Of a DNA stretch of 64,000 bases, positions 47,691-56,958 are shown one piece after another (position 1 is the first letter of the stretch; each line of letters begins with the position of its first letter). Where the stretch lies: contig JAKOVW010000052.1 of the NCBI GenBank assembly GCA_029781865.1, forward strand, positions 62,001 through 126,000, read 5' to 3'. This stretch comes from Bacteroidota bacterium (GTDB lineage: Bacteria; Bacteroidota; Bacteroidia; Chitinophagales; Saprospiraceae). The translations under genes were made by a program, and so were the position numbers. The notes below the pieces were generated by a model, which saw only the letters and a program-made list of their open reading frames with translations, was not told the origin of the DNA and made no database searches.

Positions 47691-48032
47691 TAAATCGCAT
47701 AATGAGAATTGAAATAGATTTTCTAATAAGCACACAGCCCGAATCTGCATGAAACGGGCTTCTGTGTTTTATAAATTAAGTAATGAAAGGCAATTATACA
47801 TTTGAAATTGTGCTTGTCAATGACAGGAAATCATTTTTGCACGATTAGAAAGTATTGGCTAGTGTTATCACAATTACATCGGCTTCCGTTTGCATAGACT
47901 TCGGAGCTAACTTCATTATGATTTAGAAGATGCATATAATCCAAAAAAGCTAGTCAGGCCTTCCGGATAGCCCATAGAAATACTCCTGTTTCTGATAGAT
48001 TTTAGGAATGAAAATATTCTGAACACACGCAA
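47691..48032. other. Intergenic region with terminator
   Basis: 342 bp. A terminator-like hairpin (47731-47772; CACAG and CCCG pairing with CGGG and CTGTG, then T-rich) follows the outer-membrane protein gene. The rest shows nothing recognisable, and no paired-GTAA site. Confidence 0.55.
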
Positions 48033-48581
48033 ATGGATAATAAAAAAATGGATCAGTTATTATCGGATGAAAATGAACATCTTGATAAGTTGCATCAGAT
48101 TGTAAAGGACACATTAATTGCAGAAGAACTCATAATACAAAATCTCCTCAATCCCCCTTTGGAAACACTTACAAAAGGGCAACAGATTTCTGACAAAGTA
48201 GCCAGGTTTGGCGGCAGCTGGAAGTTTATTATATTATTTGGTATCATATTGACTGCCTGGATTTTGTTCAATGTAATTGCACTGATGCATTATAGATTTG
48301 ACCCTTATCCCTTTATATTAATGAATTTAATTCTATCCTGTATAGCTGCGCTGCAGGCTCCTATAATCATGATGAGCCAGAACCGGTTGGAAGAAAAAGA
48401 CAGGATGACAAATGAAAATGATTACCTTATAAATTTAAAAGCCGAAATGCAAATACGCAGTCTTCAGCAAAAGATGGATCTTTTACTGGAAGAGCAGATC
48501 AAAACACTTTTCGAAACCCAGGAAAAACAGTTCAATTTATTAAATGAGATAAATCTCAAATTGGATAAATACAATCGCTGA
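48033..48581 (+). CDS. DUF1003 family membrane protein
   Basis: 182 residues. A cytosolic N-terminal part, then the DUF1003 signature ARFGGSWKFIILFGIILTAWILFN with two membrane helices (about 67-88 and 97-118) around a short DPYPFILMNLILS loop, followed by the conserved APIIMMSQNR and a long coiled-coil tail (about 125-180). The function of the family is not established. It lies within the stress-gene neighbourhood but has no paired-GTAA site of its own. Confidence 0.88.
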   Translation: MDNKKMDQLLSDENEHLDKLHQIVKDTLIAEELIIQNLLNPPLETLTKGQQISDKVARFGGSWKFIILFGIILTAWILFNVIALMHYRFDPYPFILMNLILSCIAALQAPIIMMSQNRLEEKDRMTNENDYLINLKAEMQIRSLQQKMDLLLEEQIKTLFETQEKQFNLLNEINLKLDKYNR

Positions 48582-48748
48582 ACGAAGAGTAGTTTGGATT
48601 TTATGTATGATATGTACAAAAGGAATCAATTGTAATGTCTTAAATCTAATACAATTGCAAAAAGAAGACCGATAATAATCAAACTAGGTATACCGCAATC
48701 TGGTTTAATCACACCAATTTTTTAAATACATCTAATCTTCTCAATTGT

Positions 48749-48782
48749 GTGAATCTTGTAAAAAATTCAAAAGAATGTGTAA
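48749..48782 (+). promoter_or_regulatory. Paired GTAA operator 2 (TIGR03118-like gene)
   Basis: Half-sites GTGAATCTTGTAA and AAAGAATGTGTAA with GTAA at 48758 and 48779 (21 bp). A TTTG box starts at 48809, 30 bp beyond the second GTAA. Confidence 0.7.
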
Positions 48783-48847
48783 CACAGAATTGTGAGATGA
48801 TTACGACGTTTGCATGGTGAAAATAATTTCACAAAAAAAATTTAAAT

Positions 48848-49972
48848 ATGGGAACATTTAAAGCAATGAATGTAGAAAAATTCGAAAACGAAGTGACGAT
48901 AGTGAGAAAATCCATAGTTACATTAAGTGTAACGGCGATAATTTCTCTTATACTATTTGCGCTTTTAGTAACAGGTATGTCCGGATGTAGTAAGGATGAC
49001 ACTACGTCAAAGACAAGTTATATACAAACCAATGTGGTTTCTGATGTGCCAGGTTATGGTGCGTCAAGAGTGGATGCCAAACTGGTGAATCCATGGGGAA
49101 TAGCAATAGGGCCAACCGGATCTTTTTGGATCTCTGCTAATCATTCAGGGTACACAACAATTTATGACAGAAATGGGGCAGAGCGCTTACCGGCAATATC
49201 TGTTCCTTCACAAATTCTTCCAAACGGTGGTGCTCCTACAGGAGTAGTCTATAATAGTAACAACCTGAGTTTTTGGGCAAGCAAATTTATCTACGCTGGT
49301 GAGGATGGCACCATATCAATATGGATAACCGGAGTGTCAACCAGCATAGTTGCCAACAGATCATCCCAGGGTGCGGTATATAAAGGTCTGGCAATTGCTA
49401 AAGATGGTGTAGCAGATTTTTTATATGTGGCCAATTTCAAGGGAAATAATATTGATGTGTTTGATGCGAATTTTAATTTCGTTACTACGAAGGCATTTGA
49501 TGATCCGACCATACCTGCTGATTATGCTCCATTCAATATCTATAACCACGGCGGAAAATTATACGTCACCTATGCAAAACGCAAAGGACCTGATAATGTC
49601 GATGATGACAAAGGATCAGGAAATGGCTATATCAATATATTTAATCCGGATGGTACACTGGTAAAGAGATTTGCTTCACAGGGATCACTGAATTCTCCCT
49701 GGGGATTGGTTGATGCACCGGCCGGATTTGGCCTTGGAGCGGACAAAATATTGGTTGGTAACTTCGGCGATGGAAAAATAAATATTTTTAAAGCAGACGG
49801 AACCTATGAAGGCCAATTGGCGAATAATGGTAATGTAATTTCTATTGATGGACTATGGGCACTTGTCTTTCCGGAAGATGGAATACCTGAAGGAAATCAG
49901 AATCAATTGTTTTTCACAGCAGGTCCTGCTGATGAAACTCATGGCATATTTGGCTATTTAACATTAAAATGA
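48848..49972 (+). CDS. TIGR03118 family lipoprotein
   Basis: 374 residues. A cytosolic N-terminal stretch of about 20 residues precedes the hydrophobic signal, and the lipobox MSGC gives a lipid anchor at about Cys47. The body has NHL/beta-propeller-like repeats: NPWGIAIGPTGSFWISANHSGYTTIYDRNG, GLAIAKDGVADFLYVANFKGNNIDVFD, NSPWGLVDAPAGFG. This matches the TIGR03118 family of unknown function. Member of the proposed regulon; closed by a strong terminator. Confidence 0.85.
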   Translation: MGTFKAMNVEKFENEVTIVRKSIVTLSVTAIISLILFALLVTGMSGCSKDDTTSKTSYIQTNVVSDVPGYGASRVDAKLVNPWGIAIGPTGSFWISANHSGYTTIYDRNGAERLPAISVPSQILPNGGAPTGVVYNSNNLSFWASKFIYAGEDGTISIWITGVSTSIVANRSSQGAVYKGLAIAKDGVADFLYVANFKGNNIDVFDANFNFVTTKAFDDPTIPADYAPFNIYNHGGKLYVTYAKRKGPDNVDDDKGSGNGYINIFNPDGTLVKRFASQGSLNSPWGLVDAPAGFGLGADKILVGNFGDGKINIFKADGTYEGQLANNGNVISIDGLWALVFPEDGIPEGNQNQLFFTAGPADETHGIFGYLTLK

Positions 49973-49992
49973 TTAGAGTTAAATAATTAGGT

Positions 49993-50026
49993 GGGAGAAA
50001 AAATGCATTTTTTTCTCCCTTTTTTA
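49993..50026 (+). terminator. Strong intrinsic terminator
   Basis: Stem GGGAGAAAAAA/TTTTTTCTCCC with a tiny loop, followed by six T. Confidence 0.88.
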
Positions 50027-50079
50027 TGAATTACTGATTATCCTCATTTTTCATTTGATTCAGGTAGATTCAATAAGCT

Positions 50080-50113
50080 GTTCATAGTGTAATAGATCAC
50101 CGGAAACAAGTAA
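50080..50113 (+). promoter_or_regulatory. Paired GTAA operator 3 (50182 gene)
   Basis: GTAA at 50089 and 50110, 21 bp apart, with a weaker flanking match (GTTCATAGTGTAA). No TTTG box is present at the expected distance, so this is the least certain site. Confidence 0.45.
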
Positions 50114-50181
50114 TGAATGCACTATCAAATAGTCTAAACCTAAAGCATTAAATACTTTTATTAAAAATTGAATAAACTAAA

Positions 50182-50856
50182 ATGAATAAATTTTTTATCT
50201 GCGTTTTATCAGCGCTAATGGTAACTTTGGTTACTGACGTCTCCATGGGCCAAACCAAAATGAAAAAGGAAGCTCAAAAGTCCCATGCTCTTACAGCCAG
50301 GGCAACTCTGAAAACAGATATGCGCAAACTTTGGGAAGATCATGTGATCTGGACCAGAAATGTTATACTGTGTATTGTTGACGATCTGCCAGGTACTGAC
50401 CAGGCAGTGAAGCGTTTACTCCAAAACCAGACTGACATTGGTAATGCTATAAAACCATATTATGGAGAAGCTGCCGGAAATAAATTAACGGGATTATTAG
50501 TACCACATATCACTATCGCAGCGGAAGTAGTAAAAGCTGCAAAGTCTGGCAATAATAGCGCACTTGATGAAGCGAATAAAAGGTGGTATGCAAATGCAAA
50601 TGAAATAGCTGTATTTCTCAATAAGGCAAATTCACGGTGGCCTTTGGCAGAAATGATTCAAATGATGGATGAACACCTTAAGTTAACAACGAACGAGGCT
50701 GTTCAGCGAATCAAAAAGAATTATGAGGCCGATGTAGTAGCATATGACGAAGTGCATAATGAAATACTGAAAATGTCTGACATGCTCAGTAGTGGCATCT
50801 TAAATCAATTTCCCATGAAGCCTAAAAAGGATTTAAAGAAAGTTGTTGCAAAATAA
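50182..50856 (+). CDS. Exported helical protein, unknown function
   Basis: 224 residues with a signal peptide (cleavage after SMGQ). The mature part is helical, with LWEDHVIWTRNVILCIVDDLPGTDQAVKRLL, TDIGNAIKPYYGEAAGNKLTGLLVPHI and ANKRWYANANEIAVFLNKANSRW blocks that look like a conserved domain, and several His and Asp residues. I recognise similar unnamed proteins in other bacteria but can give no function. A paired-GTAA site precedes it. Confidence 0.7.
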   Translation: MNKFFICVLSALMVTLVTDVSMGQTKMKKEAQKSHALTARATLKTDMRKLWEDHVIWTRNVILCIVDDLPGTDQAVKRLLQNQTDIGNAIKPYYGEAAGNKLTGLLVPHITIAAEVVKAAKSGNNSALDEANKRWYANANEIAVFLNKANSRWPLAEMIQMMDEHLKLTTNEAVQRIKKNYEADVVAYDEVHNEILKMSDMLSSGILNQFPMKPKKDLKKVVAK

Positions 50857-51132
50857 AAAGGTATGCTTACCTCACCTCAAGGAAAAATATAGCAGGTTGA
50901 AAGCGTTCAATTAATTTTGCATTACAAACTATGATTTTCTCTGGAAATGATGAAAATCGGATGGAAGTTAGGGAAGTAAGATCTCAATTCGGTTGGTCGC
51001 AATCTCCCGTTATTTTTCTTCTCTATCTTTCCATTTGTTCATTAATACATTTCATTTTTAATGAAGACACACATGAATTGAAATGAATTTGATATTATAT
51101 GAGCTGATTTTGCCCTGAAAGTTAAGCAATCA

Positions 51133-51166
51133 GTGATATATGTAAGCTTAGTATTGATTTATGTAA
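51133..51166 (+). promoter_or_regulatory. Paired GTAA operator 4 (AraC-type regulator itself)
   Basis: Half-sites GTGATATATGTAA and TTGATTTATGTAA with GTAA at 51142 and 51163 (21 bp). The second half-site is identical over 13 bp to that of operator 6. TTTG of the -7 box lies 29 bp beyond it. Confidence 0.7.
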
Positions 51167-51195
51167 GTGACTTGATTAAGTCACCTTTAACTTTG
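51167..51195 (+). promoter_or_regulatory. Inverted repeat and -7 box of the regulator gene
   Basis: GTGACTT/AAGTCAC (51167-51173, 51178-51184) with a four-base loop directly abuts the second GTAA half-site. The -7 box TAACTTTG is at 51188-51195. Confidence 0.5.
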
Positions 51196-51223
51196 CAATA
51201 ATCACTTGAGTCGCAATTAGCTA

Positions 51224-51817
51224 TTGAAATTACACATCAAATACATGGTTAGTAACCGCTGCAAAATGGCGGTAAAAGAAGAGTTGAAAAAACTTGGATT
51301 GCACTTTGTAGTCGTAGACCTGGGTGAAGTTGAGATTATGGAATCTATTTCTGCAGAAATCCGGGATCAACTTAGAATGGCTTTGCAATCACAAGGATTC
51401 GAGTTGATGGAAAATAAAAAAGCCGTACTTATAGAGAAAATAAAAAATGTGATCATTCAAATGGTTCATCACTCAGATGAAATGATTCGAACAAATTTCT
51501 CGGACTTTCTAAGTGAAAAATTGAATCATGATTATACCTATTTGTCGAATTTGTTCTCTGAGGTACAGGGAACAACTATAGAACAATTCATTATTGCCCA
51601 TAAAATAGAACGGATTAAGGAATTGATCAACTATGATGATTTAAACATTTCAGAAATAGCCTGGAAGATGAATTATAGCAGTGTGGCACATCTTTCAAAC
51701 CAATTTAAGAAAGTAACCGGACTTACTCCAACTCATTTTAAGAAATTAAAACATAAGGAACGTAGCCCCCTTGAAGAAGTCGGCAATACAGAAGCTAAAA
51801 TTCAATTGTCTGATTAA
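51224..51817 (+). CDS. AraC-type transcription regulator with metal-domain-like N-terminus
   Basis: 197 residues. The N-terminal about 75 residues (LHIKYMVSNRCKMAVKEEL) resemble a heavy-metal-associated (ferredoxin-like) fold; relatives in Bacteroidota usually read MVCxRC, but here the first Cys is Ser, so a two-Cys metal site is lost. The C-terminal AraC helix-turn-helix domain covers about 95-180 (LSNLFSEVQGTTIEQFIIAHKIERIKELI, then ISEIAWKMNYSSVAHLSNQFKKVTGLTP). The start is TTG, chosen because the family's opening strand begins there; ATG 51245 would cut into it. It is probably the regulator of the paired-GTAA sites, one of which lies in its own promoter. Confidence 0.85.
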   Translation: MKLHIKYMVSNRCKMAVKEELKKLGLHFVVVDLGEVEIMESISAEIRDQLRMALQSQGFELMENKKAVLIEKIKNVIIQMVHHSDEMIRTNFSDFLSEKLNHDYTYLSNLFSEVQGTTIEQFIIAHKIERIKELINYDDLNISEIAWKMNYSSVAHLSNQFKKVTGLTPTHFKKLKHKERSPLEEVGNTEAKIQLSD

Positions 51818-51855
51818 CGCTATGATTCAAATCAGATGAATTCTAAGAATGAGAA

Positions 51856-53856
51856 ATGAATAAAACTAAGATAACACAGGAATACAGGTATGCCAGAAGT
51901 CTGATCGAAGCGAGTTTGGATCCGCTATTTACGATTAGTCCTGACGGGAAAATAACAGACTTGAACAATGCTTCTGTAAAGATTACAGGGGTTTCCAGAG
52001 ATGATTTAATTGGCACAGATTTTTTTGATTATTTTACCGAACCGGAAAAAGCCAGGGAAGGTTACCAGGAAGTTTATGCAAAGGGCTTTGTAACAGATTA
52101 CCCGCTCACGATCAGAGATCATAAATTGACGGATGTATTATTCAATGGGTCTGTTTATAAGGATGAATCAGGAATTGTACTTGGGATTGTGGTAGTGGCA
52201 AGGGACATTACCGAGCAAAAAAGGATTGAGAAGGATTTTGCCGAAGCAGTGGTGTTTGCAGAGCTGGCGACTGGAATTGCTGAAGAGGCAAAGAGTAAAG
52301 CGGAAAGTGCTACGAGAATTGCGGAAGATGCTGTAAAAGCAAAGCAGCAATTTCTATCTAATATGAGTCACGAAATCCGCACTCCTATGAATGCCATTAT
52401 CGGATTTACAAAGGTTGTGCTTAAGACGGATTTAAACGCAAAACAAAAGGAATATTTAACGGCGATCAAAATGAGCGGGGATGCATTGATTGTCCTCATT
52501 AATGATATCCTTGATTTGGCTAAAGTAGATGCCGGTAAAATGACCTTCGAACAAACACCATTTAAGATGGCTTTGTCGATATCTGCCATGTTGCATTTAT
52601 TTGAGACCAAAATTCAGGAAAAAAACCTGGAATTGGTCAAAGAGTATGACATGAGAATACCGGATGTATTAGTTGGTGATCCGGTCCGCTTGCATCAAAT
52701 CATATTAAATCTAATCAGCAACGCAGTTAAATTTACTACTTCCGGAAAAATCACGGTAAGCGTTCGTATGGTCAAAGAGGATAAAGAAAAGGTGACGATT
52801 GAATTTGCAGTAAAGGATACAGGAATCGGAATTGCAGCGGATAAAATTGATAAAATATTTGAGAACTTTCAGCAAGCCTCGAGTGGAACATCCAGGGTTT
52901 TTGGTGGAACCGGTTTAGGTCTTGCAATTGTCAAACAATTAGTAGAACCTCAGGGTGGAAGTATAAGCGTCAAAAGCAAAATTGGAAAAGGCTCAACCTT
53001 CAGCTTTACACTTGATTTTCTGAAAACATCTACTGAAGCAGAATTAATTTCACGCATTGAAGAGTATGATGATGCAGTAAAGAATATTAAAGTACTGGTA
53101 GTGGAAGACATCGCCCTGAATCAATTGCTGATGAAGACATTGCTGGATGATTTCGGATTTGAAGGGGATATAGCAGCAAATGGTAAAATTGCAGTAGAAA
53201 AACTGCAGCATTTTGAGTATGATATTGTACTAATGGATTTGCAGATGCCGGAGATGAATGGTTTTGAAGCTACAGAATACATTCGGAATAAATTGAATTC
53301 TCAAATACCCATTATTGCCTTAACAGCTGATGTCACCACAGTAGACTTGGCAAAATGCAAATTGGTAGGGATGAATGATTATATTGCGAAGCCCGTGGAC
53401 GAACGGGTTTTATATAGTAAAATAATTGGATTGGTCAATAAACCTCCGGTAATTAGAATGATGGAATCAAAGGATACTGTGAAGTCAGACAAGCTTAGAT
53501 GTATTGATTTAGACTACCTGATGCATAGGACTAAATCAGATCCAAACTTAATGATGGAAATGATTGCCCTTTACTTAGAACAGACTCCTCCGCTGATTTT
53601 AGCCATGAAGAAGAGCCTTCATGAACAGGATTGGAGTACCTTGCACTCGGCTGTTCATAAAATGATACCTTCATTTTCCATCATGGGTATAAGTATTGAT
53701 TTCGAAAATATTGCAAAAAAAGTTCAGGAATTTGCAAACAACCAGCAGCAAGCGCATGGAATTCCGGAATTGGTTTTACAGCTTGAACAGGTATGCCTGC
53801 AAGCTTGCCATGAATTGGAGGAAGAATTACATAAGATAAAGAATAACAACAAATGA
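51856..53856 (+). CDS. Hybrid sensor histidine kinase with PAS, receiver and Hpt domains
   Basis: 666 residues, no membrane segment. PAS domain (about 10-125), a coiled linker rich in AEEAKSKAESATRIAEDA, HisKA with SNMSHEIRTP (His172), ATPase domain with NLISNAVKF, DTGIGI and GGTGLGL, receiver with phospho-acceptor Asp461 (VLMDLQMPEMNG), and a C-terminal Hpt with LHSAVHKMIPSF (His601). A complete cytosolic phosphorelay in one chain. It lies between the AraC-type gene and a response regulator whose start overlaps its stop, implying they work together. Confidence 0.93.
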   Translation: MNKTKITQEYRYARSLIEASLDPLFTISPDGKITDLNNASVKITGVSRDDLIGTDFFDYFTEPEKAREGYQEVYAKGFVTDYPLTIRDHKLTDVLFNGSVYKDESGIVLGIVVVARDITEQKRIEKDFAEAVVFAELATGIAEEAKSKAESATRIAEDAVKAKQQFLSNMSHEIRTPMNAIIGFTKVVLKTDLNAKQKEYLTAIKMSGDALIVLINDILDLAKVDAGKMTFEQTPFKMALSISAMLHLFETKIQEKNLELVKEYDMRIPDVLVGDPVRLHQIILNLISNAVKFTTSGKITVSVRMVKEDKEKVTIEFAVKDTGIGIAADKIDKIFENFQQASSGTSRVFGGTGLGLAIVKQLVEPQGGSISVKSKIGKGSTFSFTLDFLKTSTEAELISRIEEYDDAVKNIKVLVVEDIALNQLLMKTLLDDFGFEGDIAANGKIAVEKLQHFEYDIVLMDLQMPEMNGFEATEYIRNKLNSQIPIIALTADVTTVDLAKCKLVGMNDYIAKPVDERVLYSKIIGLVNKPPVIRMMESKDTVKSDKLRCIDLDYLMHRTKSDPNLMMEMIALYLEQTPPLILAMKKSLHEQDWSTLHSAVHKMIPSFSIMGISIDFENIAKKVQEFANNQQQAHGIPELVLQLEQVCLQACHELEEELHKIKNNNK

Positions 53857-54284
53857 AAGATCAAAAAATTAAGTTATTTCTTGTGGATGATGACGCATTG
53901 TTTCTGAAATCTTTGGAGATCGAATTTCAGTTACATGGCGATTTCGAAATTAAGACTTTTGCAACTGGAGAATTGTGCTTGGAATCCTTGACGGAAAATC
54001 CGGATGTTGTCATTTTGGATTATCATCTTGATGGAATTGAAAAAAGCGCAATCAATGGTTTGGAAACCCTGGATAAAATTAAACTATTTAATACGGACAT
54101 ACCTGTTGTGATGTTGTCTTCCCAGGATAAAATCGAAGTAGCCGTAAACTGTATGCATCATAAAGCTTATGATTATGTAGTAAAAAGTGAAACCGCATTT
54201 ATGAGATTGCAAAAAATAATTTCATCTATTTTTCAATATAACAAAATAGAGAAAGCATTGAATTGGTATATGGATAGAATGTGA
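53853..54284 (+). CDS. Single-domain-like response regulator
   Basis: 143 residues: a receiver domain with acidic D12-D14 cluster, phospho-acceptor Asp56 (VVILDYHLDG), Thr/Ser switch near MLSSQD and conserved Lys111 (YVVKSETA). There is no DNA-binding domain. Its ATG overlaps the kinase stop by four bases. It is likely the acceptor of the hybrid kinase's Hpt phosphate, with an unknown output. Confidence 0.9.
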   Translation: MKDQKIKLFLVDDDALFLKSLEIEFQLHGDFEIKTFATGELCLESLTENPDVVILDYHLDGIEKSAINGLETLDKIKLFNTDIPVVMLSSQDKIEVAVNCMHHKAYDYVVKSETAFMRLQKIISSIFQYNKIEKALNWYMDRM

Positions 54285-54341
54285 ATTTTCCTGCTTAAGA
54301 ATTGACTTTACAGTCGTCAAACGGATCATATACCTAAAACT

Positions 54342-54405
54342 GTGAATCATGTAATAATTTCAACGCATTATGTAAACGCTTTGCCCATAATGTTAGTTAA
54401 TTTTG
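54342..54405 (+). promoter_or_regulatory. Paired GTAA operator 5 and -7 box of the Mla-type operon
   Basis: Half-sites GTGAATCATGTAA and ACGCATTATGTAA with GTAA at 54351 and 54372 (21 bp). -7 box TAATTTTG at 54398-54405, with TTTG 30 bp beyond the second GTAA. The leader to the first start codon is about 110 bases. Confidence 0.7.
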
Positions 54406-54523
54406 TAAAATTCGATCATACTGTCCGTATTTCACTTGAAGTCAGAATTTGAATTAAATTCGTTGCCAGCAAAAAAAATAGGGGTAAAGGAAAGTGATTA
54501 CATTCAATTAATGGGATATTAAC

Positions 54524-55369
54524 ATGAAAAACAGATCGCCTGCAATGAAAGTCATACCGCGTCTTATGGTAACAAGAGAGCCATACATTAAGTTGGCAGA
54601 GCGAACCATCGCAAAAACGAAAGTGTTAAATCAATTTTTGACTACTGCGGCAGAAGTGTTTTTATTTATCATCCGGGTGATCCGGAATACGTTTTCGTCA
54701 GGTTTTGAGTTTAAGGAATTTTTACATCAATGTTTCAAAATAGGATATAAAACTCTGCCATTGATTTCAATCACAGGTACAATTATGGGATTGGTTTTGA
54801 CGATTCAATCACGTCCCGTATTAATAGATTTTGGTGCAGTTAGTTTGTTGCCGGGTATGGTAGCGGTTTCTCTGATCAGGGAAATGGGACCCGTCATTAC
54901 AGCGCTGATTTGTGCCGGAAAAATTGGCTCAGGTATAGGAGCTGAGTTGGGCTCAATGAAGGTTACGGAACAAATTGATGCCATGGAAGTATCATCCACC
55001 AATCCAATTAAATTTTTAGTGGTGACCAGGATACTGGCGTCTGTTTTGATGATTCCGGTATTGATTCTGTATGCTGATACACTGGGAATATTCGGGAGCT
55101 GGGCAGGAGCTAATATTAAAGGAGATGTTTCATTAGTTCTATTTTTCTCACAGGCATTTAGTCATGTTGAATTTATTGATTTTCTTCCCGCTGTTGTAAA
55201 ATCCGTTTTTTTTGGTGCTGTAATCGGATTCGTAGGATGTTATAAGGGTTATCATGCAGGCCGTGGTACAGAGAGTGTGGGCCTCGCAGCAAATTCAGCA
55301 GTGGTTTTATCTTCATTATTGATCATCATCGTAGATATGATTGCTGTTCAATTAACTGATATGTTATGA
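54524..55369 (+). CDS. MlaE-family ABC transporter permease
   Basis: 281 residues with five or six membrane helices. The MlaE signature is clear: GLVLTIQS, MVAVSLIREMGPVITALICAGKIGSGIGAELGSMKVTEQIDAMEV, and the GCYKGYHAGRGTESVGLAANSAVV end. It forms the inner-membrane channel for phospholipid transport between membranes. The N-terminal about 40 residues (KNRSPAMKVIPRLMVTREPYIKLAERT) are extra compared with shorter homologues. First gene of an operon with ATPase and MCE subunits. Confidence 0.92.
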   Translation: MKNRSPAMKVIPRLMVTREPYIKLAERTIAKTKVLNQFLTTAAEVFLFIIRVIRNTFSSGFEFKEFLHQCFKIGYKTLPLISITGTIMGLVLTIQSRPVLIDFGAVSLLPGMVAVSLIREMGPVITALICAGKIGSGIGAELGSMKVTEQIDAMEVSSTNPIKFLVVTRILASVLMIPVLILYADTLGIFGSWAGANIKGDVSLVLFFSQAFSHVEFIDFLPAVVKSVFFGAVIGFVGCYKGYHAGRGTESVGLAANSAVVLSSLLIIIVDMIAVQLTDML

Positions 55370-56148
55370 TTGAAAGGCAAAAAGAAATAGTAAAGGCACC
55401 TGGAAATCCGGAAAATGGAATTGAAACGGTAATTCAAATTACGTCGCTTAAAAAGACATTCGGCAATCAAGAGGTTCTTAAGAATGTTTCTTTAGAACTT
55501 AAGGACAAGGAAAATCTTGTAATATTAGGCAAGTCTGGTTCAGGTAAATCCGTTTTGATCAAATGTATTGTAAAGCTATTGGATTTTGATGGTGGAAGCA
55601 TTAAGGTCTTGCAACAAGACATGAGTCATCTGAATATGGAAGAATTGTATACCATCAGGCAAAAGATTGGATTTTTGTTTCAGAGTGGAGCGTTATATGA
55701 TTCTATGACCGTTCGGGAAAATCTGGAATTTCCTTTGCGAAGAGTAAAAAAGGGACTTACGGAAAAGGAAATCGAAGATAGGGTTGCAGAAGTATTAACT
55801 AATGTAGGATTAAAGGATGTGCTGAATAAGATGCCTTCGGAACTTTCGGGTGGTATGAAGAAGAGAATAAGCCTGGCCCGAACGCTGATGGTGAATCCAA
55901 TGATCATGCTTTATGACGAGCCAACTACCGGTTTGGATCCGGTAACTTCAGCGGAAATAAGTTTACTTATAAATGAAGTTCAGGCCAGGTATAAAACATC
56001 TTCAATCATTATTACACATGATATCAAGTGCGCCAGAAGTACAGCAAACCGGATTATTATGCTAAAGGATGGTGAAATTTTCAAAAATGGAAAATTGGAA
56101 GAGTTTGAAAATTCCGATGATCCATTTGTAAAGTCTTTCTTTGTTTAA
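55366..56148 (+). CDS. MlaF-family ABC transporter ATPase
   Basis: 260 residues with Walker A LGKSGSGKS (about 57-65), signature LSGGMKKRISLARTL, Walker B MLYDEPTTGLDP and the switch His in ITHDIK. The LFQSGALYDSMTVRENLEFPL block is typical of the Mla group. It powers the MlaE-like permease, whose stop codon overlaps its start by four bases. Confidence 0.94.
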   Translation: MIERQKEIVKAPGNPENGIETVIQITSLKKTFGNQEVLKNVSLELKDKENLVILGKSGSGKSVLIKCIVKLLDFDGGSIKVLQQDMSHLNMEELYTIRQKIGFLFQSGALYDSMTVRENLEFPLRRVKKGLTEKEIEDRVAEVLTNVGLKDVLNKMPSELSGGMKKRISLARTLMVNPMIMLYDEPTTGLDPVTSAEISLLINEVQARYKTSSIIITHDIKCARSTANRIIMLKDGEIFKNGKLEEFENSDDPFVKSFFV

Positions 56149-56211
56149 TATTATAGTTTAAGAAGAACTGTAAACAAAATATAAATTTCTAATTAAAAAG
56201 GTTTATTTCTT

Positions 56212-56955
56212 ATGGATACGAACTCACAAAAATTTAAGATACGCCTGGGGCTCTTTGTTATAGGAGGGATTGTCCTTTTTGTACTGGCTATTTTTGTAAT
56301 CGGTAGGCAAAAGAATCTCTTTAATCCTGTTTTTAAGCTGACTACAACTTTTTACAATGTAAGTGGATTGCAGGTTGGAAATAATATTCGTTTCTGTGGG
56401 ATTAATGTTGGGACAGTTGATAAAATCAGCATCATTAACGACTCAACGGTAGGTGTAAATATGTTGATTAGGAAAGAGGTAAAGCAGTTTATCAAATCGG
56501 ATTGTCAGGTTGCAATTGGTTCAGAGGGTCTCATAGGTGACCGCTTATTGGTAATTACACAAGGCAGTGCAGATGCTGCATTGGCGAATGAAGGCCAGGA
56601 ATTGGCTTCCGTTGAACCGGTTGAGACAGATGCAATTATTGCAAGCTTGAGAGTTACTTCCGGGAATGCGGAAATAATTACACAGCAACTTGCGGAAATA
56701 ATGACCAAAGTCAACAGTGGAAACGGAACAATTGGCAGATTAATTCAGGATTCCACAATTGCAGAAAATTTAAATCAAACAATGAAGAATCTTAAAAGAA
56801 GCAGTAAAGGATTGGATGAAAATATGGAAGCCGCAAAACATAATTTTTTGCTCCGTGGATTTTTCAAGAAAAAGGAAAAAGCTGCTGAAAAGAAACTAAA
56901 AGAAGCGGAAGAAAAGAAACTGGCTGCGAAAAAACTAAAGGAAGAAAAGAAATAA
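56212..56955 (+). CDS. MlaD-family (MCE) substrate-binding protein
   Basis: 247 residues: cytosolic KIRLG start, one N-terminal membrane helix (about 14-33), an MCE domain (about 40-125; FYNVSGLQVGNNIRFCGINVGTV and SEGLIGDRLLVI), a helical region, and a very Lys/Glu/Ala-rich C-terminal tail (about 215-247, KKEKAAEKKLKEAEEKKLAAKK). It is the periplasmic lipid-handling ring subunit of the Mla-type transporter. Confidence 0.92.
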   Translation: MDTNSQKFKIRLGLFVIGGIVLFVLAIFVIGRQKNLFNPVFKLTTTFYNVSGLQVGNNIRFCGINVGTVDKISIINDSTVGVNMLIRKEVKQFIKSDCQVAIGSEGLIGDRLLVITQGSADAALANEGQELASVEPVETDAIIASLRVTSGNAEIITQQLAEIMTKVNSGNGTIGRLIQDSTIAENLNQTMKNLKRSSKGLDENMEAAKHNFLLRGFFKKKEKAAEKKLKEAEEKKLAAKKLKEEKK

Positions 56956-56958
56956 TAA

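Larger units (their letters stand above)
50857..51223. other. Promoter region of the AraC-type regulator
   Basis: 367 bp. The first 270 bp show nothing recognisable. The last 90 bp hold paired GTAA operator 4, an inverted repeat and the -7 box of the regulator gene. Confidence 0.6.
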
